From assembly GCA_963822765.1 (NCBI GenBank), contig CAWGJL010000005.1, positions 372,001 to 436,000 on the forward strand: a stretch of 64,000 bases of DNA, given 5' to 3'. Numbering within the stretch: the stretch's first letter is position 1; each line of letters starts with the position of its first letter. The notes under the pieces were generated by a model, which saw nothing but the letters and a program-made list of their open reading frames with translations, was not told where the DNA came from and did not search any database. Shown in pieces: positions 43,111-51,755 of the stretch. Made by a program: the position numbers and the translations under genes. Origin of the DNA: Palsa-504 sp963822765. GTDB lineage: Bacteria; Actinomycetota; Actinomycetes; Streptosporangiales; Streptosporangiaceae.

Positions 43111-44273
43111 CCAGGCGCGGGCGGGCGAGCGGTGAGGACTCGATTTACCGGGATGGTGACCGGTGGCGGGGTGCGGTCTCGCTCGGATATGACGCGAACG
43201 GCAAGCGGGTCCGCAAGAAGGTATCGGGCCGCACTCGCGCGGAGGTCGCCGAGAAGCTCCGCAAGCTGCGCCAGCAGGTAGACAGCGGCGTCGATGCCTG
43301 ATGACAGGCTGACGGTGCAGGCATTCCTCGACCGCTGGCTGGCGGTCAACCTGCCGGGTGCCGTGGCTGAGTCCACTGAGGATGACTACGTGGATACGGT
43401 GCGGCTGCATCTCGTCCCGGCCCTTGGCCGTAAGCGGCTGGCCAAGCTGACCGTCGCTGACCTGGACCGGCTGTGGAAGGCGAAACGGGATGCGGGTTAC
43501 AGCCCGAACAGTGTCCGGATCATGCGGACGGTGCTGCGCCGGGCGCTCGGGCAAGCTGAGCGGGAGGGCATCGTCAGCCGCAACGTGGCCGGTCTGTCGG
43601 CTGCGCCGCGGATCCGGGCCAAGGAGGGCCGGACGCTGACCGTCGACCAGGCGCGTCAGCTCCTGGACGCTGCGGCCGGGTACCGGTTCGAGGCGGCGGT
43701 CGTGCTGGCTCTGGCCTACGGGATGCGCCGCGGTGAGGTGCTGGGCCTGCACTGGTCGGCGCTGGACTGGGAGGCTGGGACGCTGCGCGTGACGCACGGC
43801 GTGAAACGGGTCAAGGATCGTGATGTCTCGTCGGGTCGCCGGACCCGGCTGGTGGTCAGTGAGCTGAAGACACCGAAATCGCGGCGGACGCTGGCGCTGA
43901 CTCCCGAGCTGGTGACAAGGTTTCGGCAACATCGGGTCGCGGCAGGCGGAGGCGCAGATGGCGGCCGGGCCGCTGTGGCAGGATCACGGGCTGATCTTCG
44001 CGAGCGAGGTCGGGACGCCGATGGACCCGGACAACTTCTCGCACTCCTTCGCCCGGCTGTGCGAGCGGGCCGGGCTCGGCCATTGGCATCCGCACGAGCT
44101 ACGCCACTCGGGCGCCTCGCTGATGCTGGCCCAGGGCACGCCGCTGCATGTGGTCTCCGAGGTGCTCGGGCATGCCAGCATCGCCGATCACCAAGGACGT
44201 GTACGGGCACCTGCTGGAAGGCGACAAGCGGGCGGCGGCGGAGTCGATGAGCCGGGCGCTGTTCGGTGGCTGA
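43107..44273 (+). pseudogene. int: Tyrosine-recombinase integrase of the AICE, three frameshifts
   Basis: N-terminal arm-binding part MTRRGRASGEDSIYRDGDRW; core-binding part FLDRWLAVNLPGAVAESTED; catalytic domain with Arg in LALAYGMRRGEVLGL, HELRHSGASL (HxxR), VLGHASI and the nucleophile in VYGHLLEGD. Corrected length is about 388 residues. Shifts: one base missing near 43301, one extra near 43945, one extra near 44189. It ends 88 bp before the right att core, in the normal place for a tRNA-targeting integrase. If the shifts are real, the element cannot excise with its own Int. Confidence 0.82.
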
Positions 44274-44280
44274 GATGTGC

Positions 44281-44303
44281 GTGTGGCTCCCAGCGTGGCT
44301 CCC
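44281..44303 (+). repeat. Putative integrase arm-type site, right end
   Basis: Identical 23-bp copy of 32521-32543, again two GTGGCTCCC units 12 bp apart. It lies 58 bp before the right att core. With the left copy it would flank the core in the circular element. Confidence 0.6.
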
Positions 44304-44354
44304 AAAACGACAAGAAAGCCCGCTGCCGGGCGGGCAAGGGGCCTGTGACCTGGG

Positions 44355-44427
44355 CGCGCTCGGAGGGACTCGAACCCCCAACCTTCTGATCCGTAGTCAG
44401 ATGCTCTATCCGTTGAGCGACGAGCGC
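44355..44427 (-). tRNA. tRNA-Arg(ACG)
   Basis: Full cloverleaf on the reverse strand, 73 nt. Acceptor GCGCTCG (44427-44421) pairs with CGAGCGC (44362-44356), discriminator G at 44355. D-arm GCTCAACGGATAGAGC, anticodon stem TCTGA/TCAGA with loop CTACGGA (anticodon ACG), T-arm GGGGG-TTCGAGT-CCCTC. CCA is not encoded. It is the AICE attachment gene, kept intact at the integrase end. Confidence 0.93.
44362..44396. repeat. attR core within tRNA-Arg
   Basis: A 35-bp perfect repeat of 32383-32417. It spans the tRNA from the anticodon loop through the T-stem. Confidence 0.9.
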
Positions 44428-44617
44428 AGGTACTGCAGCATACTGTACTCGAACCATCACGATGCGTGCTAGAACCCTGCCCCCTGCCACCTACAGCGGT
44501 GATAGAGCGTCTGAATTTCTGATCGCAATCGGGTTAAGACGGGCGCCAGCGGCGGCCCACCCGGAGCTGCCGCCTGACACCCTGCGAAGTCGTGGCCGGC
44601 CGGGTCTCGATCCGGGA

Positions 44618-44773
44618 TTATTCCGCCTGGATCCAGCTGACCAGGTCGTCCCGGCTGACCGTTTCCAGCAAGGCCGGATGGTCGGCGGCCATGTGCCCCC
44701 GGATCATCCCGACCACCTGATCATCACTATCGCCGCGGGCCACGAACCCGCATTCGCATCGGATCAGCTTCAC
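44618..44773 (-). CDS. DUF1059 small protein
   Basis: A 51-residue protein, MKLIRCECGFVARGDSDDQV, HMAADHPALLETVSRDDLVS. The CxC...G(F)VARG start and the AADHP stretch mark the DUF1059 family of unknown function. The GTG at 44773 is set by a strong AGGAGG site. It is the first intact gene outside the AICE, divergent from the SARP gene. Confidence 0.78.
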   Translation of the reverse strand: MKLIRCECGFVARGDSDDQVVGMIRGHMAADHPALLETVSRDDLVSWIQAE

Positions 44774-44825
44774 CTCGCGCCTCCTGCTCTGGCTGCCTGC
44801 CTCAGCGTAATGCCAGGATGTTGGC

Positions 44826-45584
44826 GTGACCTTGGCGTCCTCGCACTCGGTGCGGATCCAGATCTGCGGGGCGCTGGCTGTCGAGCGCGACGGCGAGCGG
44901 CTGGATGGCCGCTTGCCCGGCCGCCAGGGCCGGCTGCTGTTCACCTACCTGGTGGTCAACCGTCACCGCCACATCTCCCGGGACGAGGTGGCCGAGGCGC
45001 TGTGGCGTGAACCCGATCCGGCTGCGGTCGATGCCCGGCTCAACCCGCTGCTGTCCAAGCTGCGCCGGGTCTTCGGCGCTGATGCCGTTGACGGGCGCTC
45101 CACGATCCGGCTATGCCTGCCCGAGGCCTGGGTCGACCTGGAAGCCGCTGCCGAGGCCATCCACCGGGCCGAATCCTCGGTCGCCCAGCAGGGCTGGGCG
45201 CGGGCGTGGGGGCCGGCGCTCACCGCGCTGTTCGTGGCCGAGCGGGACTTCCTTCCCGGCGAGGACGCGCCCTGGATCGATGAGGTCCGCCATCAGCTTA
45301 CGGAACTGCGGCTGCGCGCCCTGGAGTGCTACGCGGCCGCGGGGGTGGGCCTACGCGGAACCGAACTCGCCGGCGCGGTCCGGGCCGGCCGCCAGCTCAT
45401 CCGCGTGGCTCCGCTGCGGGAAAGCGGCTACCGCTACCTTATGCAGGCCCTCGCCGCGCAGGGCAACCTGGCCGAAGCCCTCGGTGTTTACGGCCAGCTG
45501 AGCGAGTGCCTGCGCGACCAGCTCGGTGTCTCACCCAGCCCGGCCACCCGCCAGCTCTACGAACACCTCCTCGCCGCAACCTGA
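44826..45584 (+). CDS. SARP/BTAD-type transcriptional activator
   Basis: A 252-residue protein. The winged-helix OmpR-like N-terminal domain covers about 9-95: QICGALAVERDGERLDG, RQGRLLFTYLVVNRHRHISR, NPLLSKLRRVFG. The bacterial transcriptional activation domain (BTAD) covers about 100-250, ending LRDQLGVSPSPATRQLYEHL. SARP proteins activate secondary-metabolite or metabolic genes. No ATPase domain follows, so it is the small SARP form. The start GTG lacks a ribosome site. No biosynthetic cluster is adjacent; the rhodanese-methyltransferase-SDR run downstream is a candidate target. Confidence 0.85.
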   Translation: MTLASSHSVRIQICGALAVERDGERLDGRLPGRQGRLLFTYLVVNRHRHISRDEVAEALWREPDPAAVDARLNPLLSKLRRVFGADAVDGRSTIRLCLPEAWVDLEAAAEAIHRAESSVAQQGWARAWGPALTALFVAERDFLPGEDAPWIDEVRHQLTELRLRALECYAAAGVGLRGTELAGAVRAGRQLIRVAPLRESGYRYLMQALAAQGNLAEALGVYGQLSECLRDQLGVSPSPATRQLYEHLLAAT

Positions 45585-45820
45585 ATGGTGACGGGGTACT
45601 GCCCTAGGCCTAGGACTGCTTGCTTACGATCGCCCGCCTGAGGGCCGCTGGTGCTCGCCGGGCTGATCGTCACGCTTCCCGGGCCACTCATTCCGTCCGG
45701 CCGGAACACAAGGCATGGGTATCCGGCCGGACGCCAAGGTTTCGCCAACACTGCGGCAAGGTTGCGGCAATGGCGCCGTCGTAGACCTGTGCCCAGGAAC
45801 TCGAACTCGGGGAGATTCAC

Positions 45821-46693
45821 ATGAACACCGCGTCAGTCAAGGCCACGTTCAGGCCGCGCCCGGGCACCAGCGACCAGGTGCTGGTGAATCCCGAATGGCT
45901 GCAAGCTCACCTGTCCGACCCGCACGTGCGAGTGGTCGAGGTCGACGTCAGCGCGGCCGCGTATGACGACTGGCACATCGACGGCGCGGTGCTGTGGAAC
46001 ATCTACGCCGACCTGAAGGACGCCGATTACCGCCTGGCGGGCGCTGCCGGGCTGGAACGGCTGGTGGCGCGCTCGGGAATCGGCCCGGACTCAACGGTGG
46101 TGTTCTACGGGTACGCGCCCGCCCTGGGCTTGTGGCTGATGAAGCTCTACGGGCATCCCGACGTGCGTATCCTGGACTGCTCACGTGACACCTGGCGGGC
46201 CGGAGGCTACCCGTGGAGCACGGCCGCGAGCGAACCGTCGACCGGCGGCTTCTGCCTCGGCGGCGAGGACTCTGGTATCCGGGCAGACCGGGCGGCGGTA
46301 CGCGAGGCCATCGGCCAGCCGGGGATCACCCTGGTCGACGTCCGCTCAGCGGCTGAGTACCGGGGCGAGCGCTTCTGGCCATCGGGCGGCATGGAACCAG
46401 GCGGCCGCGCCGGGCACGTGCCTTCGGCCGTCCACCAGCCCATCGACGGCCTCTACCGCGAAGACGGGTCGTTCCGCTCCGCGGCGGAGCTGCGCCGCAT
46501 GTTCGCGCCGGCCGTCCTGGCGGGCAGCGGGGAGCTGATCACCTACTGCACCATCGGCGGGCGCGCGGCCACGGCCTGGTTCGTGCTCACCCACCTGATC
46601 GGCCGCGACCGGGTCCGGGTCTACGACGGCTCCTGGGCCGAGTGGGGCCGCATCCCGGACACCCCCGTCGAGGGTCCGCAACTCACCACCTGA
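45821..46693 (+). CDS. Thiosulfate/3-mercaptopyruvate-type sulfurtransferase
   Basis: A 290-residue protein with two rhodanese domains. The first, inactive one (about 20-135) has VRVVEVDVSAAAYDDWHIDG and STVVFYGYAPALGLWLMKLY. The second (about 155-285) has TLVDVRSAAEYRGERFW, GHVPSAVHQP and the active loop TYCTIGGRA with the catalytic Cys. It transfers sulfane sulfur from thiosulfate to an acceptor. The ATG is at 45821. It is 30 bp upstream of the methyltransferase and probably in the same operon. Confidence 0.88.
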   Translation: MNTASVKATFRPRPGTSDQVLVNPEWLQAHLSDPHVRVVEVDVSAAAYDDWHIDGAVLWNIYADLKDADYRLAGAAGLERLVARSGIGPDSTVVFYGYAPALGLWLMKLYGHPDVRILDCSRDTWRAGGYPWSTAASEPSTGGFCLGGEDSGIRADRAAVREAIGQPGITLVDVRSAAEYRGERFWPSGGMEPGGRAGHVPSAVHQPIDGLYREDGSFRSAAELRRMFAPAVLAGSGELITYCTIGGRAATAWFVLTHLIGRDRVRVYDGSWAEWGRIPDTPVEGPQLTT

Positions 46694-46723
46694 CCAGCTC
46701 GCATCAAGCACAGGAGGCCAATC

Positions 46724-47779
46724 ATGGCCATCGACATGGACAAGCTGCAAGAGTTCCTCGGCCGGTTCGTCGCCGATCTGGGCGCCACCTTCGCGGCCGG
46801 CAACGTGGTCACCGGCCACCACCTCGGCCTGTACCGGGCGCTGGCCGCCGGCTCGGCCAGCGCGGCCGGACTTGCCGAGCGGACCAGTACCAATCCCCGG
46901 TACATCACTGAGTGGCTACGCGGCCAGGCGGCCGGCGGATACGTGGAATACGACCCGGTCACCGACACCTACTCGATGACCGAAGAGCAGGCGTTCGCGC
47001 TCACCAACCCGGACGGCGGCGTCTACATACCCGGGGCGTTCGTGCTCGCGCTCGGCACGCTGAAGGCCGAGCCGCGGATCACCGAGGCGTTCCGCACCGG
47101 CGCCGGGATGGGCTGGCACGAGCACGACCAAAACGTCTTCACCGGCTGCGAGCAGTTCTTCCGTCCCGGCTACATCGCCAACCTCGTCCCGTCCTGGATC
47201 CCGGCGCTGGACAGCGTGCAGGACAAGCTCCAGGCTGGCGCCAGGGTCGCCGACATCGGCTGCGGGCTCGGCGCGTCCACCATCCTGCTCGCCCGGCATT
47301 ACCCGAACGCCCGGTTCACCGGATCGGACTACCACGACCAGTCCATCGAGATCGCCCGCAAGCGGGCCGCCGACGCCGGCGTCGCCGACCGGATCAGCTT
47401 CGAGGTCGCCTCCGCGGCCGATTTCTCCGGCGCCGGCTACGACCTGGCCGCCACGTTCGACTGCCTGCACGACATGGGCGACCCGCTCGCCGCGGCCCGG
47501 CACATCCGGCAGGCACTGAAGCCGGATGGCACCTGGCTGCTCGTCGAGCCCTACGCGGCCGACGACGTGGCCGGGAACCTCAACCCGGTGGGCCGGGTCT
47601 ACTACAGCGCCTCCACGCAGCTCTGCGTGCCGAACGCGCTGTCCCAGCCCGGCGGCTATGCGCTCGGCGCCCAGGCCGGCGAGGCGGCCATCCGGCAGCT
47701 CACCGCCGACGCCGGATTCACCAGATTCCGGCGCGCCGCCGAGACTCCGTTCAACCTCGTCTACGAGGTGCGTCCGTAG
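46724..47779 (+). CDS. SAM-dependent methyltransferase with N-terminal winged-helix domain
   Basis: A 351-residue protein. Residues 1-90 form a winged-helix dimerisation-like part (GLAERTSTNPRYITEWLRGQ); the SAM domain has VADIGCGLGASTILLARHYP (motif I) and GSDYHDQSIEIARKRAADAG. FDCLHDMGDP is typical of the transcriptional-regulator-like methyltransferase group. The ATG at 46724 has an AGGAGG site. The substrate is unknown. It lies between a rhodanese and an SDR, all on the same strand, with short gaps. Confidence 0.86.
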   Translation: MAIDMDKLQEFLGRFVADLGATFAAGNVVTGHHLGLYRALAAGSASAAGLAERTSTNPRYITEWLRGQAAGGYVEYDPVTDTYSMTEEQAFALTNPDGGVYIPGAFVLALGTLKAEPRITEAFRTGAGMGWHEHDQNVFTGCEQFFRPGYIANLVPSWIPALDSVQDKLQAGARVADIGCGLGASTILLARHYPNARFTGSDYHDQSIEIARKRAADAGVADRISFEVASAADFSGAGYDLAATFDCLHDMGDPLAAARHIRQALKPDGTWLLVEPYAADDVAGNLNPVGRVYYSASTQLCVPNALSQPGGYALGAQAGEAAIRQLTADAGFTRFRRAAETPFNLVYEVRP

Positions 47780-47846
47780 GCTTCGCTCACGGCCGGCCCC
47801 GGGGCACCGCGCCGTGCCCCGGGCGGCCCGGTTCATGGGAGGCACG

Positions 47847-48632
47847 ATGAACGAAGCAGGACTGGCGGTGCCGGGCGCCGGGACCGATGACCGGTGGCGG
47901 CTGGACGGCCGCGTCGCGCTGGTGACGGGTGCCTCGGCCGGGCTGGGGGCCCGGTTCGCCCGCGTGCTGCACGCCGCCGGCGCGCACGTCATCGCCACCG
48001 CCCGCCGCGCCGACCTCCTCGAGGAGCTGGTCCAGGACCGCGGGAGCAGGATCCAGACCATCGCCGGCGACATCGCCGACCCGGATCACCGGCAGGCTGT
48101 CGTTGAGATGCTTCGTCCGTACGGACAGCTCGACGTGCTGGTCAACAACGCGGGCATCTGCGACGACGGGCCGCTAGAGCAGCAGGCCCTGGACGACCTG
48201 CGGCGGGTGGTCGAGGTCAACCTGATCAGCGTGCTGGACATGTGCCGGCTGACCGCAGACCTCCTGCGGGCCGCCCCCGCGGCCAGCGTGATCAACGTCG
48301 CGTCGATGTACGGCATCGTCGCCTCCCGCAGCCCGATGGCCGCCTACAACGCCACCAAAGCTGCTCTGATCAACCTCACCCGGCACCTCGCCGCGGTCTG
48401 GGGCCAGGACGGCGTGCGGGTCAACGCCCTCGCGCCCGGCTACTTCCCCACCGAGCTGACCGGGTTCCTGGCCGACCCCGCCTTTGCGCAGTCCGTCCGC
48501 GACCGCACGCTGCTCGGCCGCACTCCAGAGCCCGGCGAACTCGACGGCCCGCTGCTCTTCCTCGCCACCGACGCCTCCAGCTACATGACCGGGCAAGCCC
48601 TCGTCATCGACGGCGGATGGACCGCGGTATAA
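47847..48632 (+). CDS. SDR family oxidoreductase
   Basis: A 261-residue Rossmann-fold dehydrogenase. Cofactor motif TGASAGLGARFA is at about 27-38, NNAG in VLVNNAGICDD at about 104-110, catalytic Ser in VINVASMYGI and YNATK with Tyr and Lys at about 168-172. It ends SSYMTGQALVIDGGWTAV, as in classical SDRs. The ATG at 47847 has GGGAGG four bases upstream. It follows the methyltransferase by 67 bp and is likely cotranscribed. Confidence 0.88.
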   Translation: MNEAGLAVPGAGTDDRWRLDGRVALVTGASAGLGARFARVLHAAGAHVIATARRADLLEELVQDRGSRIQTIAGDIADPDHRQAVVEMLRPYGQLDVLVNNAGICDDGPLEQQALDDLRRVVEVNLISVLDMCRLTADLLRAAPAASVINVASMYGIVASRSPMAAYNATKAALINLTRHLAAVWGQDGVRVNALAPGYFPTELTGFLADPAFAQSVRDRTLLGRTPEPGELDGPLLFLATDASSYMTGQALVIDGGWTAV

Positions 48633-48669
48633 CGGCGCACCGCTGGCGGCGGTCGACTCGGACCACCGG

Positions 48670-49716
48670 TCAGGGAGCGGACGGGCTCAGCTGCCACAGG
48701 TAGGTGCAGCCGTTGCCGTCGGCGGCGGCCAGCAGGTCACCGCCGGGCGCGAATGCGACGGCGTTCACGCCGCGGGTGCCGGGAGCGGCGAAGGCGGCGG
48801 CCAGCCTGCCGGTAGCCACGTCCCAGAGGTAGACCTGGCCGTTGTCATCGGCGGCGGCGAGCAGCGCGCCGTCCGGGGTGAACGCCACGCCGTTCACGCC
48901 CTGGCTGCCCGGGCCGGCGAAGACGGCGGCCAGCCGGCCGGTGGCCACGTCCCAGAGGTAGACCTGGCCGTCGCCGTCGGCGGCGGCCAGCAGCGCGCCG
49001 TCCGGACCGAACGCCACGGCGTTCACGCCCTGGCTGCCCGGGCCGGCGAAGGCGCCGACCAGCTGATGGATGCTCATGTCCCACAGGTAGACCCAGCCGT
49101 TGCCGCACGCGGCGGCCAGGAACCGCCCGCCCGGGCCGGACGATACCGCGTAGACGATGGGGCTGCCCGGGATGACGAAGGAGCCCGCGGGCCGGCCGCT
49201 GACCACGTGCCAGAGGTGGACGCGTCCGTCGGCGCCGGCGGCCGCCAGCAGCTCACCGTCCAGGCCGAACGCGACGCCGTTCAGGCCGCGGCTGCGCCGG
49301 GCGGTGAAGGTACGGGCCAGGTCGCCGCTGATCAGGTCCCACAGGTAGGCCCGGCCGTTGGCATCGGCGCAGGCCAGCAGTTCGTTGTCCGGATCGAACG
49401 CGACGCCGATGACGCCCCGGCTGCCGGGACGAGCGAAGGTCGCGGCGAGCCCGCCCGCCATGTCCCACAGGTAGGTGAACCCGTTGCCGTCGGCGGCGGC
49501 CAGCACGTCACCGTCGAGTCCGAACGTCACCGCGTAGACGGCCCGGCAGCCGGGGACGGCCAGCCCGGCCGCTAGGGCGGGCCGGAGCGGGAGCAGGCTG
49601 GACGGCCCGGCCCGGCCCGGATCACCCCGGCCCGGATCGCCCCGCTCCGGATGGCACTGTTGCGGCTCGTCGCTCACGCCCACCTCTGAAGGCCTCTTCG
49701 CGCCAGCGGATTCCAT
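48670..49716 (-). CDS. Seven-bladed WD40 repeat protein
   Basis: About 348 residues. Seven repeats of about 42 residues fill the protein from about residue 60 to the end, each of the form GVNAVAFGPDGALLAAADGD followed by GQVYLWDVATGRLAA. Repeats 5 and 6 are nearly identical, also at DNA level (about 48770-49030). Seven blades close one propeller. The first 55 residues are polar and Pro/Gly-rich. No catalytic domain is attached, so it is presumably a scaffold. The start is uncertain: ATG 49716, or TTG 49770 upstream. It is convergent with the SDR. Confidence 0.82.
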   Translation of the reverse strand: MESAGAKRPSEVGVSDEPQQCHPERGDPGRGDPGRAGPSSLLPLRPALAAGLAVPGCRAVYAVTFGLDGDVLAAADGNGFTYLWDMAGGLAATFARPGSRGVIGVAFDPDNELLACADANGRAYLWDLISGDLARTFTARRSRGLNGVAFGLDGELLAAAGADGRVHLWHVVSGRPAGSFVIPGSPIVYAVSSGPGGRFLAAACGNGWVYLWDMSIHQLVGAFAGPGSQGVNAVAFGPDGALLAAADGDGQVYLWDVATGRLAAVFAGPGSQGVNGVAFTPDGALLAAADDNGQVYLWDVATGRLAAAFAAPGTRGVNAVAFAPGGDLLAAADGNGCTYLWQLSPSAP

Positions 49717-49911
49717 TCTGGCACCGGCTGCGGCCAATGCGGACTCCGACTCGTCGCTTTCGGTGACCAAAACCGTGCGCTAATGCGCAATCGGGCACAG
49801 ACCTCGGCATATTGTGCTATGCATTCATTACCAATAGGCGTTTTTCGTTGATATCGGCGAGCTCGTGTGCTCTGCTGTGGCGCGTGAGGTGCGGGTGCGT
49901 GCGGCCGAAGG

Positions 49912-51009
49912 GTGGCGAATGTGGGTGAGGACAACCGTCTGGCGCCGCCCGGAGGCATGCTGCTGAACCTAGACCCGCGCCCGCGGGCGGACGAGCCGGC
50001 GGGCGCCGGTACGGTGCGATCCGTGCCCACTCAAGGCAGGCCGCCGGCGGCTGAGCCGTCGTGGGGCCGGGTGCTGGCCACCACCCTCAGGCTGTGGCTG
50101 CTGCGGCAGGTGACCGTGCGGCGCTGGCGGACGACCGGTGTTACCGCGGGCGCCGCGGTGATCACGGTGGTGGCCCTGGCGCTCAGCGGCGTATTCAGCG
50201 GCACCGCGGCCCGGGACCGCGCGGCCAGCACGCCCGCCCCGGCCCGGGCCACGGCCCATCCGAGTGCGGCCCGTCCCAGTACGGCCCCTTCCAGTGCCGC
50301 CCAGGCCGCGATCGCGCAGCTCAGCCCGGTGCAGGCCGCGGCCGCCGCGTGGATCGCCGGTCAGCTGGGCAGCAACGCGATCATCGGCTGCGATCCGGCC
50401 ATGTGCACGGCGCTGCAGGCCCGCGGCGTGACCGCCGCCCGGCTGATGCCGCTGAAGCCCGGAGCGCCCGGCTCGCACGGCGCCACCGTGGTCGTGACCT
50501 CCGATCCGGCGGCCGCCCAGTACGCGCCCGCGGTGATCGCGAGCTTCGGGTCGGGCGCGACCCAGCTCAGCGTGCGGGCCACCGAGCCCGGCGGCGCGGC
50601 CGCCTATGCGGCCGCGCAGCGGGCCGACCAGAGCGCCCGGATGAGCGCCGGCTCGCAGCTGCTGCGGAACAACCGGATCCACTTCACCGCGGCCGATGCC
50701 GCGCAGCTGCGGGCGGGCCAGGTCGACGCCCGCCTGCTGGCTACGCTCGCGGCGCTTTCTTCGCAGCATGCGTTCAGCGTGACCGCGTTCGGCGACGCCT
50801 CGCCGGGCGTGGCCGCGCTGTACCGGGGAGCGACCATCGCCGCGGCAGGCCCGGACCTCACGGCGGCGCTGGCGCTGCTCAAGGCACAGGTGCCGCCCTT
50901 CCTGCCCGCTCAGGCCGGGATCGTGAACGCGGCGCTGAGCATCCAGTACGCCGCGCCGAGCCCGCTGGGGCTGCTGACCGCGGTCCTGGACGTGGCCACC
51001 CGCCGCTAG
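49912..51009 (+). CDS. Single-pass membrane protein, extracytoplasmic domain of unknown function
   Basis: A 365-residue protein. The cytosolic N-terminus is about 1-75, a membrane helix about 78-97 (TAGAAVITVVALALSGVF), then an Ala/Pro/Ser linker to about 130. The extracytoplasmic part carries WIAGQLGSNAIIGCDPAMCTA, ARLMPLKPGAPG, TVVVTSDP and LLRNNRIHFTAADAAQLRAG. Two nearby cysteines may bond. I recall this as a recurrent actinomycete family without a name. The GTG at 49912 is one of several in-frame starts; ATG 49957 is an alternative. It ends convergent with livF, overlapping by 4 bp. Confidence 0.6.
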   Translation: MANVGEDNRLAPPGGMLLNLDPRPRADEPAGAGTVRSVPTQGRPPAAEPSWGRVLATTLRLWLLRQVTVRRWRTTGVTAGAAVITVVALALSGVFSGTAARDRAASTPAPARATAHPSAARPSTAPSSAAQAAIAQLSPVQAAAAAWIAGQLGSNAIIGCDPAMCTALQARGVTAARLMPLKPGAPGSHGATVVVTSDPAAAQYAPAVIASFGSGATQLSVRATEPGGAAAYAAAQRADQSARMSAGSQLLRNNRIHFTAADAAQLRAGQVDARLLATLAALSSQHAFSVTAFGDASPGVAALYRGATIAAAGPDLTAALALLKAQVPPFLPAQAGIVNAALSIQYAAPSPLGLLTAVLDVATRR

Positions 51010-51755
51010 GACGTCTTCGGCGTGGTGGGGCCGACGCCGAAGAAGGACTCGGTGAACTCCTGGCTGGCGTTCAGCCGCGCCGGGGTGCCGGCCATCAGCA
51101 CCTGCCCGCCGCCCAGCACGTAGGTGTAGTCGGAGATGGCCAGCACGGCCCGGGCCCGCTGCTCGACGATGAGCACCCCGGCGCCCGCCTCGGCCAGCGC
51201 CCGCACGTGCCCGGTGAGCAGTTCGGTGGCCACCTTGGGGGCCAGGTTGGCGGTCGGCTCGTCCAGCAGGAACACCGCGGGCTCGAGCATCAGTACCCGG
51301 CCCATGGCCAGCATCTTGCGTTCACCGCCGCTCAGCCGGCCCGCCCGGCGGGTCAGCATGGTCCCCAGCCGGGGGAAGACGGCGGTCACCCGCTCGACCC
51401 GCCCGGCCACCTCGCGGCCGGCCAGCAGGTAGCCGCCCATCTCCAGGTTCTCCCGCACCGTGAGCGGCGCGAACACGTCGTCGACCTGCGGCACGTACCC
51501 GATCCCGGCCCGGGCCACCTCCTCCGGGGCCAGCCCGGTGATGTCGCGGTCGCCGACCCGGACCCGGCCCGCGGAGGGCCGGATCACCCCGCACAAGGCC
51601 TTGAGCAGGGTGGACTTGCCGGAGCCGTTCGGTCCGACGACGGACGCGACGGTTCCGGCGGCGACCTGCACCGAGACGCCGTGAATGATGTCGCCGGCGC
51701 CGTATCCGGCACGGATGTCTTCTGCGGTCAGCGCGGGTCCGGGTTCAGCCGACAA
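51006..51755 (-). CDS. livF: Branched-chain-type ABC transporter ATPase (LivF-like)
   Basis: A 249-residue ATP-binding subunit. Walker A GPNGSGKST, signature RLSGGERKMLAM, Walker B FLLDEPTANLAP and the switch His region are seen; YVPQVDDVFAPLTVRENLEM is LivF-like. Position 1-30 holds GYGAGDIIHGVSVQV. It pairs with the LivG-like domain fused to the permease. The GTG/ATG at 51755 overlaps the end of the fused gene by 11 bp, implying coupling. Confidence 0.87.
   Translation of the reverse strand: MSAEPGPALTAEDIRAGYGAGDIIHGVSVQVAAGTVASVVGPNGSGKSTLLKALCGVIRPSAGRVRVGDRDITGLAPEEVARAGIGYVPQVDDVFAPLTVRENLEMGGYLLAGREVAGRVERVTAVFPRLGTMLTRRAGRLSGGERKMLAMGRVLMLEPAVFLLDEPTANLAPKVATELLTGHVRALAEAGAGVLIVEQRARAVLAISDYTYVLGGGQVLMAGTPARLNASQEFTESFFGVGPTTPKTS

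Larger units (their letters stand above)
32383..44396 (+). mobile_element. Actinomycete integrative and conjugative element (pSAM2-type AICE)
   Basis: A 12,014-bp element integrated in tRNA-Arg(ACG). It is bounded by 35-bp perfect direct repeats. Gene order is R-M cassette, XRE regulator, Pra-like activator, Spd-like membrane proteins, TraSA/FtsK-like DNA pump, DpdA-like protein, zinc ribbon, RepSA-like initiator, Xis, Int. This matches the replication-transfer-integration modules of pSAM2. The integrase end lies at the intact tRNA. A single TraSA-type motor implies transfer of double-stranded DNA. Several key genes carry frameshifts, so present mobility is doubtful. Confidence 0.9.

Noticed and set aside
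48770..49450. Tandem DNA repeats as a CRISPR or satellite array
   Set aside because: The 126-bp periodicity is in frame and encodes WD40 blades. No CRISPR array was seen anywhere in the window.
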